Positions 55,401 to 60,141 of a DNA stretch of 64,000 bases are shown here, piece after piece. Under the pieces are notes generated by a model, which was given only the letters and a program-made list of their open reading frames with translations, was not told the DNA's origin and searched no databases. How positions within the stretch are numbered: the first letter of the stretch is position 1; the number at the start of each line of letters is the position of its first letter. The translations under genes were made by a program, and so were the position numbers. Origin of the DNA: Xanthostigma xanthostigma. Lineage: Eukaryota > Arthropoda > Insecta > Raphidioptera > Raphidiidae. The stretch lies in NCBI GenBank assembly GCA_963575645.1, contig OY754475.1, positions 20,374,509-20,438,508 on the forward strand, written 5' to 3'.

Positions 55401-57409
55401 TAATGGTGAATCGATTGCTCCAAGCGAATTGGTACAAAATGATCAAAATTTAGTACTTGATTCTAAAGTTGTTGAAAATAATGAGGCAAACAATGACTCA
55501 AGCGCAGTTACTGACAATGAAGAGAAACTCGAGGTGTTTCCAAGCCAGGAAAACTTAACAGAACAAAAAGTTGATTTAACTCCAGTGAATGAAAATGCAG
55601 TTGCAGTAGAAAATTCAACGGTTGAAAACGCTGAAGTGAAGGTAAATGAAAATTTAACAGCAAGTGCCAATAATGCAGAACCAGCTATAAAAGTTGCCGA
55701 AGAAAATGTTCCAGAAAACGCTGACAATAAAGATAATAACGTGGAGGAAGGAATTAAGGATAGTGCATCTGGAAAACAAAACGAAAATGAAATTAAAAAC
55801 ATAACCTCAAAAACTAAAATGGTTAAGCCTGGTAGTATCCTTGCAGCAACTAAATCTGACACCAAATCCGAAAGCATTGTTGCAAAGAAATCGAAACAGA
55901 ATTCCAGTACGGGAGAAGCAAAAATCGATTCGACTGAAAAAGATAACAGTAAAAAGAATCAAGTTAAAAGCGAACCTTCGACCGTTGATGCGGACAATGT
56001 TAAAAAACTGGCGCCGCCAAAACCTGTTCGAGCTAATAATAAACAAAAGGATAACGTTTCTGAAAAGCCAACGGCGCCGCTGCGAAAGAAGCGATCAAGG
56101 ATACCTGTGTTTACAAGGCAAGGAAGTCTGGCAAATGCCGACGATTCGATTAAAAAAGTTAACAGTAAAGACAAAACACTGACGCAAAATAACAAAAGTA
56201 AAGCTCAAAAACAAAACAAATCACTGAAGACTTCTGTTAAACAAACAGAAGACAGTGGCGAGAGTGGGGATGAAGTATTTGTTGAAGCATTGTCTGGATC
56301 TGAGGAAACGCAAAAACAACAAACTGAAGAGAAAAAAGTAATTATTATTGAATTATATTTAAAAGAACGGATCGTGTACTAAGATCTATCCCATAATATA
56401 GTCGATTTTGAGAATTCCAACATGGCTGATACTGTAATATTAAAGTTAGGTTAAAACAATCATATATGATTAGTTGTCAAAGTAAAGTCGTATTGATTGT
56501 CACTTTTTTTGTGACAACTGAATAAGTTCAACTGTTTTGATAACAAAATACTTCAAAGTCCGCTATTGTTTTTGACTTTTGTACGTATTTTTTTAGTTTA
56601 GCCAACTCCTCCAGAATAATTGAAGCCAAGAACTAGGGTTTTTACGTTTAGTAGCAATAAATATTTTTCTTTAGGAAATGTTGGAAATCTCATTGATAAT
56701 CGACAATTCTCCTACACAAAAAACTTGGCAATTGAAGTGGCAATATTTCATAGATAAAATTGACTTGCAGGTTATAATTGAAACTAATATATTGAATACA
56801 ACAAACAATGTTAACAATGATAGTAACAATAAGAATAATAATGCATTTATAGACGAAACATGTGATTCAGACGAGTATTTGTCTGATACTGGCAACGCTA
56901 ACAATAAAACCAATGTTGCAAAAACAAATGACCAGAATGATGAGGAATCGAAAAATCCGCTACAGGTAATGTCCTAATTCTTAAACGGTGATAGTAAGTT
57001 CATACTTAATTTGTTTTAGGTTCGTTTTTTAACGATTTTTCATAATTGTTTATTAATAAATGATAATTTGTTTAATTTTGCTCCTTGATGGAATGTTTGG
57101 TTTCCAAGAATTTTTCTGTCTTACGACTTAGAAGCTTTGAAGTCGTGCAATTATGAAGAATAACCAACTATCTATGTTCAAAATTAACTTTGTTTGATAT
57201 TTTTGACGCAGAGACAAGCGCGAAGACTTCTTGCCGAAGGTCGCACCAAGTCGTACGCCGAAGCTGAACTGGCAGCTACTTTGATTTCGATGAATTTCGA
57301 CGTGGACGCGGCCTGTTCGGCTTCTAAAGAATGTACGAGCTTAGATGCCGCCATAGCCTACCTGCAACAGGACTGCGAGCTCTGCACCGGGCGTTATCCG
57401 ATGTCAGAT
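25481..57409 (+). CDS. LUBEL: LUBEL-type linear ubiquitin E3 ligase (HOIP/RNF31 relative), 3' partial, 17 exons
   Basis: Exons, all GT-AG and phase-consistent: 25481-25486, 32563-32646, 34862-35003, 36248-36399, 37525-37683, 40278-40401, 41631-41827, 43007-43288, 43958-45215, 48569-49038, 50195-50422, 51922-52077, 52768-52965, 53070-53283, 53570-56337, 56675-56965, 57212-57409; 2309 codons. Domain order: B-box (residues ~78-128), proline-rich linkers, NZF zinc finger (~721-748), UBA-like helical modules (~1035-1223), a ~920-residue acidic disordered spacer, then a UBA-like segment leading into C-E-L-C, the first cysteine pair of RING1. Insect LUBEL assembles Met1-linked ubiquitin chains through a C-terminal RING-IBR-RING; that part lies outside the window. 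Introns are rich in transposons; intron 1 is about 7 kb. Identity rests on motif order; exon joins lack transcript support. Confidence 0.85.
25627..25912. mobile_element. hAT-type MITE in LUBEL intron 1
   Basis: Ends CAGAGCCGGACTAA and TTAATCCGGCTCTG match the hAT tip pattern. The flanking octamers CAGCTGAT and CAACTGAT agree in 7 of 8 bases, the hAT target-duplication length. 286 bp, no transposase. Confidence 0.85.
25925..26256 (+). repeat. Dispersed repeat, lepidopteran-type
   Basis: Begins 'ggtcccgcccggtttcaccc' and ends 'ataatattagtatagatt'. Related in style to 1245-1475 and 31310-31447. Intron 1 of LUBEL. Helitron-like class suspected from wording only. Confidence 0.5.
26961..27718. 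mobile_element. TIR element family E4, degenerate copy 2, split by a hAT MITE
   Basis: The left end 'gcagcacgcgaggct' and internal 'gagcaagaaccagtcagga' and 'cttgtcacgtgggcg' match 15036-15446. The unit is interrupted by the hAT element at 26988-27372, giving a nested insertion. Confidence 0.65.
26988..27372. mobile_element. hAT-type MITE nested in the E4 copy
   Basis: Tips TAGAGCTGTAA and TTACAGCTCTA, with inner TIR 'gtatgtattcgttact' mirrored near 27340. Flanking octamers CTAGTAAC and CTAGAAAC agree in 7 of 8 bases. 385 bp. Repeated 'cgttact' units inside. Confidence 0.85.
27719..29368. other. LUBEL intron 1 DNA, nothing recognised
   Basis: AT-rich, no convincing ORF, RNA gene or repeat boundary. 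A 13-base T-run at about 29222 is the only simple feature. Confidence 0.4.
29369..29833. mobile_element. 430 bp palindrome without spacer (foldback, Penelope-like end?)
   Basis: 29369-29798 reads as an inverse repeat centred at 29583/29584 with no loop; I found no mismatch by eye. Each arm has 'accaatttttctcagaccat' outside and the core 'gatccaaatccggatcgaaa' inside. The right flank to 29833 is shared in reverse with 14803-14841. Inverted terminal repeats carrying hammerhead-like motifs are known in Penelope-like retroelements; the assignment here is inference. LUBEL intron 1. Confidence 0.75.
29676..29707 (+). other. Hammerhead-like core motif (CTGAAGA / hairpin / GAAA), with mirror at 29460-29491
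   Basis: CTGAAGA at 29676, a GATCC/GGATC hairpin and GAAACGTC from 29700. The same appears on the minus strand at 29460-29491 as part of the palindrome. Conserved hammerhead core letters are present, but there is an extra A at the base of stem II and no obvious flanking stem I. Catalysis is not demonstrated. Confidence 0.35.
29832..29862. repeat. ATT microsatellite
   Basis: About nine ATT units directly beside the palindrome. A second short AAT run stands at about 31025-31055 after a LINE-like 'aggaaataaaataa' tail. Confidence 0.85.
29863..30797. other. LUBEL intron 1 DNA with a short GC-richer relic
   Basis: Contains 'ctagccgttacccgagtcac' at about 30094, wording similar to 'agctgctactcgcggctccg' at 49102 and typical of dispersed insect repeats. 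No gene recognised. Confidence 0.35.
30798..30960 (-). mobile_element. Half copy of the TIR element seen at 31932-32219
   Basis: 'aagtctgtaatcaggagac', 'ggaccgatatctgtcgcatg' and 'cagctactgggtaacgcaca' match the inverse of the right half of 31932-32219. The other half is missing. Confidence 0.65.
31310..31447 (+). repeat. Dispersed repeat, lepidopteran-type, 3' part
   Basis: 'gtccatcctgaaggtccatt', 'ggttccggagattaccctct' and 'gtaatatagaagtatagatt', as at 1245-1475 and 22590-22812. Confidence 0.55.
31932..32219. mobile_element. 288 bp TIR element
   Basis: Ends 'cacgaagtctttaatcagga' and 'tcctggttacgacttcgtg' are inverse complements with few mismatches. The right half is duplicated at 30798-30960. 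No transposase. LUBEL intron 1. Confidence 0.75.
32563..32646 (+). CDS. LUBEL: LUBEL exon 2
   Basis: 28 codons between TTTGTTTCAG and GTGAGC, phase 0 at both ends. Reads [10 protein letters not shown] and ends E-M-P-D-W-V; basic, no named domain. Confidence 0.75.
32750..32814 (-). repeat. tRNA-derived SINE fragment
   Basis: On the minus strand a perfect B-box GGTTCGAATCC is preceded by 'ataagcgtgctgatctttgg', as in tRNA-derived SINE heads. The A-box half is replaced by a TA repeat, so it is not an intact tRNA gene. Confidence 0.55.
32890..33806. other. LUBEL intron 2 DNA with retroelement tails
   Basis: 'gagaattaataaactaaac' followed by AACTA repeats at about 32927-32953 resembles a LINE 3' tail. 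33383-33430 ends in the lepidopteran-type 'aaactcttcagctttatata' phrase. No gene seen. Confidence 0.4.
33819..34413. mobile_element. Pogo/Tigger-like element with TA flanks
   Basis: Tips 'cagtgtaaactcc' and the inverse of 'cagagaaaactc', both followed by AACG.CACTC, are flanked by TA. Inside, repeated 'aacgacaaactcc'-type blocks are seen. A short frame from about 34018 ([10 protein letters not shown]) has no recognised domain. It appears to contain the hammerhead-like unit at 34150. LUBEL intron 2. Confidence 0.65.
34150..34180 (+). other. Hammerhead-like core motif
   Basis: CTGAAGA (34150-34156), stem GAAAA/TTTTC, then GAAACG at 34173. Flanks GGCC on both sides can pair as an outer stem. 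Suggestive only. Confidence 0.35.
34545..34772. mobile_element. 228 bp TIR element
   Basis: TIRs of ~55 bp: 'attcggaaccctaaggaatg' at left and its inverse at right, with 'gagaaatgcgccgaactgtc' inside the arm. Also a small internal palindrome 'catgatgaag / cttcatcatg'. LUBEL intron 2. Confidence 0.85.
34862..35003 (+). CDS. LUBEL: LUBEL exon 3, proline-rich
   Basis: Phase 0 in, phase 1 out. Reads R-E-P-P-P-P-P-I-P, then P-E-Y-E-V-I-D-F and A-P-P-L-R-P-K. A short proline-rich, probably SH3-type ligand linker just before the B-box exon. Confidence 0.8.
35203..35770 (+). mobile_element. P-element-like MITE carrying a THAP-domain remnant
   Basis: TIRs of ~85 bp start 'tatacgctaggaaagtatct' and are mirrored at the right end. 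From ATG at 35339 the plus strand reads a THAP start: M-G-K-K, C-C-V-V-D-C and F-H-R-F-P-G-F. A seven-A run at about 35456-35462 then shifts the frame just before the W-T-A-A-E-R-R stretch expected next. THAP domains are the DNA-binding part of P-element transposases. The element is 568 bp, so the rest of the transposase is gone. LUBEL intron 3. Confidence 0.75.
35996..36236 (+). mobile_element. Repeat family E1, copy 2, abutting a splice acceptor
   Basis: Very similar to 16534-16790, including the tail 'ccgtaaaccgactttacag' and end 'gacaaccaat'. Only 'tttttgtatag' separates it from LUBEL exon 4 at 36248. Confidence 0.8.
36248..36399 (+). CDS. LUBEL: LUBEL exon 4, B-box zinc finger
   Basis: Phase 1 in, phase 0 out. 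Reads C-D-L-C, C-D-K-C, C-L-S-C-D and then H-R-H, the cysteine/histidine ladder of a B-box-type zinc-binding domain. The whole domain sits in one exon. Confidence 0.88.
36457..37021. mobile_element. TIR element, family E2, copy 2
   Basis: Same ends and TA flanks as 15727-16302, 565 bp, few differences. It starts ~57 bases after the exon 4 donor. Confidence 0.8.
37051..37136 (+). repeat. Left-end fragment of the 22819-23117 TIR element
   Basis: 'catagagatgtaagtaacta' and 'tgccataagtgaaagtgtc' match the left ~85 bp of that element. The right end is missing. Confidence 0.65.
37183..37505 (+). repeat. Dispersed repeat family R1, copy c
   Basis: Plus-strand copy of 12763-13075 extended by the segment shared with 21410-21520. 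It ends ~20 bases before LUBEL exon 5. Confidence 0.75.
37525..37683 (+). CDS. LUBEL: LUBEL exon 5, proline-rich
   Basis: 53 codons, phase 0. Reads Y-R-P-P-L-P-P-K-G, then A-P-P-V-P-P-P-R-R and P-S-P-V-P-Q. A disordered proline-rich linker with SH3-ligand-like P-x-x-P motifs. Confidence 0.82.
37967..38593 (-). mobile_element. Repeat family E3, copy 2, with foldback inside
   Basis: Reverse-complement relative of 17150-17610 on both sides of a foldback at 38182-38377. LUBEL intron 5. Confidence 0.7.
38182..38377. mobile_element. 196 bp foldback inserted in E3
   Basis: Arms of ~86 bp, the inner ~60 identical by eye: 'ctgtctcgcgagattgtgaa' and 'ttcacaatctcgcgagacag'. The loop is ~24 bases. CGCGA-rich core in AT-rich surroundings. 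Confidence 0.8.
38865..39024. mobile_element. 160 bp hAT MITE with perfect 8-bp target duplication
   Basis: Tips CAGTGGCGTAAC and GTTACGCCACTG. TTCGCATG stands immediately on both sides (38857-38864, 39025-39032). GC-rich centre with 'cgggcccccagtcgg'. A recent insertion, since the duplication is intact. Confidence 0.93.
39299..40135. other. Unrecognised open frame and imperfect inverted repeat in LUBEL intron 5
   Basis: A plus-strand frame 39299-39646 (115 codons; [18 protein letters not shown]) is open without a clear domain. Its last ~65 bases ('ttgatgttaacttttgctat') recur as an inverse, diverged copy at about 40060-40130. Possibly the remnant of a transposon gene with inverted ends; I do not recognise the family. 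Confidence 0.35.
40278..40401 (+). CDS. LUBEL: LUBEL exon 6
   Basis: Phase 0 in, phase 1 out. Reads [10 protein letters not shown] and [11 protein letters not shown]. Basic/proline-rich, no named domain. Confidence 0.75.
40402..41154. other. LUBEL intron 6, nothing recognised
   Basis: No ORF or repeat boundary I can support apart from a small 'gccttctaaaggcgcc' hairpin at about 40721. Confidence 0.35.
41155..41355. mobile_element. ~200 bp foldback with hammerhead-like loop
   Basis: Arms of ~90 bp ('aacctggtggcataggatca' mirrored at about 41320). The centre reads GTCTGACGC, stem GGCA/TGCC, GAAACG, TCAGAC (41239-41274). The arms form one continuous outer stem around the core; CTGACGC departs from CTGANGA at the last base. 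Confidence 0.7.
41631..41827 (+). CDS. LUBEL: LUBEL exon 7
   Basis: Phase 1 in, phase 0 out. Ser/Gly/Arg-rich: [14 protein letters not shown] and S-Q-G-S-W-G-A-R-D. No named domain. Confidence 0.78.
41828..43006. other. LUBEL intron 7, nothing recognised
   Basis: AT-rich, short frames only, no repeat boundary that I can define. Confidence 0.35.
43007..43288 (+). CDS. LUBEL: LUBEL exon 8
   Basis: 94 codons between TTTCAG and GTACTG, phase 0. Reads [12 protein letters not shown] and N-S-V-S-G-M-S-D. Low-complexity Ser/Gly. The open frame extends upstream to an ATG at 42965, but splice phase supports entry at 43007. Confidence 0.78.
43289..43957. other. LUBEL intron 8, nothing recognised
   Basis: No feature supported. 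Confidence 0.35.
43958..45215 (+). CDS. LUBEL: LUBEL exon 9 with NZF zinc finger (spliced form)
   Basis: Begins A-M-S-M-A-Q, proline-rich, then repeats of a D-x-S-P-V-x-K-K/R-S type (about 44380-44610). The NZF follows at 44972-45060: [10 protein letters not shown] then C-A-V-C-C. T-F and the following N are the ubiquitin-contact residues of NZF domains. The donor TCAG/GTAAGAA at 45216 leaves phase 1, matching the phase-1 acceptor at 48569. Confidence 0.82.
43958..46387 (+). CDS. LUBEL: LUBEL exon 9, alternative readthrough terminal form
   Basis: If the donor at 45216 is ignored the frame stays open for a further ~390 codons to TAA at 46385-46387. The extension is basic and Ser/Lys-rich, with repeated [11 protein letters not shown] and L-E-T-N-G-E-S-V-G units. 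It would give a ~1191-residue protein with B-box and NZF but no UBA array and no RBR. The long open frame argues that it is translated; no clear poly(A) signal follows at once. Confidence 0.6.
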   Translation, partial: AMSMAQLNTLHPNYPGGVWTDQWGNCYPMYPGLSGSNLSLNSPPVGMQPPPMWFPSPWPPGMYPGAGYPPPMGPGPPPPPDGGRSRAHSPTLSIRSRKSQASRYTSRSRNNKYHHYEDDNDADTEDRDDSDRMSRRSTGRYRDASPVSRKSRQRDASPRKTHQREASPISKKSSSRIRDQSPVTKKSSTHPRDNSPVMKKTSARLRDNSPVSRKSGDFRDVTPSDSSKRTSTSRFADDSDKRNTIIRRAKQETLKSSAVRKSPSDRNSSSDESYEAGSESLSDESEEEEEPVNKRSGDEEIIEKSSEKESDLNEEDLLSIKDDIVSINDVSTTEIYVPDHDWECEYCTFTNDAGVRICAVCCKTPTRKPVVKKPVETSKNKSSSSSTTKESTDSHKIVSSESVVSESDNDKKKTSEVKSGKKGGSNEAGKISKPLTSSSHIKTALKSGPVNELRNIRDSLKSSINRGIKMSGTNDESKLGRSFKSSSILKNKTENGVKESDVKKTVSTGMNTKGTLRKNTELTSKFNESVEAKAATTKTVVSSGTNTITRGLKSASKTDESKSTTKLGTSSIKTKSDPIKSISNSDTVNTVNTVKLARNDELKSNTNHDVSKLETNNVRNTVHNEFVGGLKSPLKSSDLGLAKGTTKLGYRSSLKSEANGESVGGLKNSGPNNVSVGSKLSYSKSSSKLETNGESVGVLKNSLKSSASNGSIGTKCSTKLGTGYGRSSAKLDTNGDAVGVLKNSLKSSASNDSIGTRNSDTSRTTLTSTDDSSESKKKGFRKISFWPGTKFTPKHNGDENFVPVLKSNI
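46388..48568. other. LUBEL intron 9, mostly featureless
   Basis: A lepidopteran-type repeat fragment lies at about 47660-47785 ('atcgggtcagtagtatttga'). A GC-rich stretch 'gcagaaacttgggcgccccc' is at about 46498. No gene. Confidence 0.4.
48569..49038 (+). CDS. LUBEL: LUBEL exon 10
   Basis: Phase 1 in, phase 0 out, 157 codons. Ser/Thr-rich: [16 protein letters not shown], then [10 protein letters not shown]. Repeated S-T-Q-T / S-V-Q-T phrases. No named domain. Confidence 0.78.
49204..49368. mobile_element. 165 bp hAT MITE with perfect 8-bp target duplication
   Basis: 'caggcatgtcaaactc' at left and 'gtgtttgacatcactt' at right, the widespread hAT end type. CTCTAAAG directly flanks both sides (49196-49203 and 49369-49376). 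LUBEL intron 10. Confidence 0.9.
49377..50194. other. LUBEL intron 10, right part, nothing recognised
   Basis: AT-rich; no ORF, RNA gene or repeat boundary supported. Confidence 0.35.
50195..50422 (+). CDS. LUBEL: LUBEL exon 11
   Basis: 76 codons, phase 0. Begins [11 protein letters not shown] and ends [12 protein letters not shown]. Helical first half. Leads into the UBA-like exons. Confidence 0.8.
50680..50850. mobile_element. ~170 bp foldback with hammerhead-like loop
   Basis: Arms 'ccacaacaagtttattagtg' and inverse. In the right arm, CTGAAGA at 50770 is followed by a perfect six-base-pair hairpin GAGAGC/GCTCTC and GAAA at 50793. The left arm has the hairpin but lost CTGAAGA. LUBEL intron 11. 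Confidence 0.7.
51157..51484. mobile_element. ~330 bp TIR element with GC-rich core
   Basis: 'aagtgaaacttttatt' and inverse 'aataaaagtttcactt' form the ends. The core has 'aatatggcggcgcccatgg' and is far more GC-rich than the surroundings. LUBEL intron 11. The frame inside shows no domain. Confidence 0.65.
51922..52077 (+). CDS. LUBEL: LUBEL exon 12, UBA-like module
   Basis: 52 codons, phase 0. [25 protein letters not shown]: a three-helix, UBA-like pattern as in HOIP-type ligases. Confidence 0.82.
52110..52424 (-). mobile_element. ~315 bp TIR element, family M1, copy 3
   Basis: Same TIRs and inside as copies 1, 2 and 4, in reverse orientation. It begins 33 bases after the exon 12 donor. 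Confidence 0.85.
52768..52965 (+). CDS. LUBEL: LUBEL exon 13, UBA-like module
   Basis: 66 codons, phase 0. [33 protein letters not shown]. The A-R-x-A-L-x-x-H-x-G-N-x-x-x-A-V pattern is that of UBA helices. Confidence 0.85.
53070..53283 (+). CDS. LUBEL: LUBEL exon 14, UBA-like module
   Basis: Phase 0 in, phase 1 out. [21 protein letters not shown] is a UBA-like motif. [10 protein letters not shown] follows, a phrase typical of this ligase family. Confidence 0.85.
53570..56337 (+). CDS. LUBEL: LUBEL exon 15, long acidic disordered spacer
   Basis: 923 codons, entering in phase 1 and leaving in phase 0 at AAA/GTAATT. Rich in Glu, Asp, Asn, Ser, Lys. No zinc or helical domain recognised. The C-terminal part has a basic patch ([15 protein letters not shown]). 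The frame is also open upstream to 53452, but the acceptor TTTTATAG fixes the start. Confidence 0.8.
56675..56965 (+). CDS. LUBEL: LUBEL exon 16
   Basis: 97 codons, phase 0. [20 protein letters not shown], then an Asn-rich acidic run ([10 protein letters not shown]) and D-E-E-S-K-N-P-L-Q. Confidence 0.75.
57212..57409 (+). CDS. LUBEL: LUBEL exon 17, UBA-like segment and first cysteines of RING1
   Basis: 66 codons, phase 0. [33 protein letters not shown] opens RING1 of the RBR. The donor GAT/GTAAGT leaves the next exon outside or far downstream. Confidence 0.87.
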
Positions 57410-57657
57410 GTAAGTCTTTTGTAAAACTATTTTTATTTTAATTCTTGGCTGATGGATGATTGGTGTTTAATTAAATTCGCTAGGAACGATGCTAGTTTTA
57501 AATTTTATTTATGTGACAAAGAATTTAATAGGATATGTTCGTTTCTGGAATAAACGCACAGACAAATGACACAGAATTAAAATGATGTAGGGTTCGTTTC
57601 GGGAAGATACTAACAAGGTGGGAAACCCAACGCGTCAAAATATACAAACGCAGTATA

Positions 57658-57952
57658 ATACGCGCCACGAATCTAAAAGGCTCGGAAGTTAGATGGGAAT
57701 GCAGGCTTGCGCTTGTTGAAAAACTACAAACTCGCAACTCAACAAAACTAAAATAACAATAACAACTTGACAATAGCGTACTCGACTGTGCTTTAAAGCA
57801 GGAAAGTGACAAAGGCAACGAGCGATCACGGCCAATCACCGACGAGCGCACGTTCCGTGCAGTTATCTGGGAGGTAGTGGGAGTCTCAACGGCTCTAAAA
57901 TGTGCCTTTGCGACGCTGTTTGTGACTAACTTCCGAACCTTTGGCGCGTATT
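57658..57952 (+). mobile_element. ~295 bp TIR element, family M1, copy 4
   Basis: TIRs 'aatacgcgccacgaatcta' and, slightly shortened, 'ttggcgcgtatt'. The inside matches the other copies with a small deletion. It lies in the LUBEL intron after exon 17. Confidence 0.83.
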
Positions 57953-58154
57953 TATGTATGATGGTATAAAAATAAAGAATGAAGTGTATATTTTCTAAAA
58001 TCAATTCTCTATATTTTTTTTTAATTTCTACAGTTCACAGTTAATATTTTTAACAAAGAATTTTGAGTAGAAATTCACCTTGACTGAAAATAGTTTTCAT
58101 ATATAAAAAGTCTCGGTTTTACGTAGATTTTAGGACGCACAAAATTAAACTGTA

Positions 58155-59866
58155 TTAAATTCCGCTGCACTGATTTGGCTTTTTATTATTATGCGACGAA
58201 ATGTGTGACTTTAATGTACTCGACTGCGTGAAACACTTATTACAAACTTCACATCGGTACGGTTTCTCACCAGTATGCACTCGTTTGTGTGTTTTTAAGT
58301 GCGTCGACTGCGTATAACACTTATTGCAAACGTCACACTGATACGGTTTCTTGCCAGTATGGAGCAGTTTATGTCTGTTCAAAATTCCCGACGACGTGAA
58401 ACCTTTGTTGCAAACGTCACACTGAAACGGTTTCTCACCAGTATGTTGAAGTTTGTGTATTTTTAAATTGCAAAGCTGGATGAAAAATTCGCTGCATATG
58501 TCGCATTGATACGGTTTCTCGCCCGTATGTAGTAACTTATGTTTCTTTAAGTTGCTGAGTTGTGTAAAGCGTTTGTTGCAAACATCGCATTGATACGGTT
58601 TCTCACCGGTATGTTGAAGTCTGTGTGTTCTCAAACCTATCCACTGCGTGAAACATTTGCCGCAAACGTCACACTGGTACGTCTTCTTGCCCGTGTGCAA
58701 CAATTTGTGCGTGTTGAGTATGTAAGACGTGGTAAAACACTTATTGCAAACGTCACAGTGGTACGGTTTTTCGCCTGTGTGAAGAAGTTTGTGTCGCTTC
58801 AAATGATCGTCTCGACTAAAACGTTTATTGCACACTTCACACTGATACGGTTTCTCTCCAGTGTGTAGTCGTTTGTGAGTCTTTAAATGAACGGCTTGGG
58901 TGAAGTATTTGTTACAGACGTCGCACTGGAACGAATTTCTACGAACGCGTTTCGGTTTCGGCGACTTAGTTTTTGAAGGTTTCTTTTTGTTTGTTGGCAC
59001 CGCGTCAACTGTCTCCTTTTTCACAGTCTTTTTACTGAACTCAAACGTTTCTTCTAAATGAGTTTCGAGTAGTTTTTCCGGGTATTCACATTTCACTACT
59101 AGATCTGTGTTGAAACTTTCTGGAGCGACATCAGTGTCTTTCGGATCGGCTTTTGTTTCTTCCCAACTGCTGTTACTGTTGGTGTTCTCTTGTTTTATGG
59201 ACATATCGTCTCCCGTGTTGTCGTCAGGTATTATAGATTCGCCGTAGTCGTCGGAACATCGTTGTAGATAACTGTGTAGAGTTTTTTCTGACTGAACTGC
59301 TTTGTTTTGGAACCGATGCACTCTGTCCAGTTCTTTGTGGCATTGCTTACAGATGAGGCTAGGAAGCTTGTCGTCTTTTGATATCTGTTTAAAAAAATAT
59401 TTGCGTGCTTTAGCTGTACCTATTTTGTGTCATAAATGCCGAAACAAACATTATTACCTGTACATTAAAACATACTGAAGCCACATTTCATACAAATCTA
59501 AAGTTTTTAATAATATATTTGTTTAAATTTCCGTTTTAAATATTTTTGGAACTTTAAGTATTTTTTAATCTGAAGATATTTTTTTAATGTCTTCTGCTTA
59601 ACAAGCATCATAATTATATAAATTTTAACAAAGCGTAAGTGTGTTTCAGTTGCGTACTTTCTTATTAGTGCACATAAACGAGAGTATTATTGAATATTGA
59701 CAAAGATATTACTTACGTGTACGGGGGCGCATTTTGTAACTATATCTGCTATTCGCCCTCCGAGTTTCGACGAATGTGAAAATATATCAGTCAAATTTAC
59801 GTCGTCACTTAGGCACAGTCGACACATATTACTAAGATCGCCGCTAAGTACGGCAATTTTCTTCAT
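58155..59866 (-). CDS. ZAD-C2H2 zinc-finger protein, two exons, 459 aa (gene G)
   Basis: Exon 1 is 59866-59717 (50 codons from ATG, donor GTAAGT) and exon 2 is 59384-58155, phase 0. ZAD: C-R-L-C in exon 1, then I-S-K-D-D-K-L-P and C-K-Q-C in exon 2. A short acidic linker includes S-I-K-Q-E-N and V-V-K-C-E-Y-P-E, a basic stretch (K-K-K-P-S-K-T-K-S-P-K-P-K-R) follows, then nine C2H2 fingers with TGEKP/TGKKP linkers. Nearest relative is the gene at 60142-61901: same exon structure and similar finger order. A likely nuclear DNA-binding regulator of unknown target. It lies antisense to LUBEL, probably inside its intron. Confidence 0.92.
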
Positions 59867-60141
59867 TTTGAAATTATTGTCACAAAGATTTTTCGCACCG
59901 GGATAACTGACAATATACAGGTGGTATTCAAAACAAAAGGTGTGGGTGAATTGAATAAACTATAGTTTTGGACTAATAATAACTCAATTTGTTTTTAAAG
60001 TGTTTCTTATACGGCTTCAGGTCGTTTAATGTTTGCGTTAAATGTTTAAAAATAAACTTAAAAGATATATACTGGCATTATATATTAAAAATTGTGTTGA
60101 CAATTACTTTTATTATACAATATTTTTACACTGCTTTTATA
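59867..60141. other. Intergenic spacer, nothing recognised
   Basis: 5' flank of gene G and 3' flank of gene H. No clear promoter element. Confidence 0.35.

Noticed and set aside
53452..56382. A single-exon gene of 976 codons
   Set aside because: The acceptor at 53569 and donor at 56338 are in phase with neighbouring exons, so it is an internal exon.
12103..57950. Similar ~70-110 codon frames recurring near 12103, 22181, 52221 and 57525
   Set aside because: They are the same chance frame through four copies of MITE family M1.
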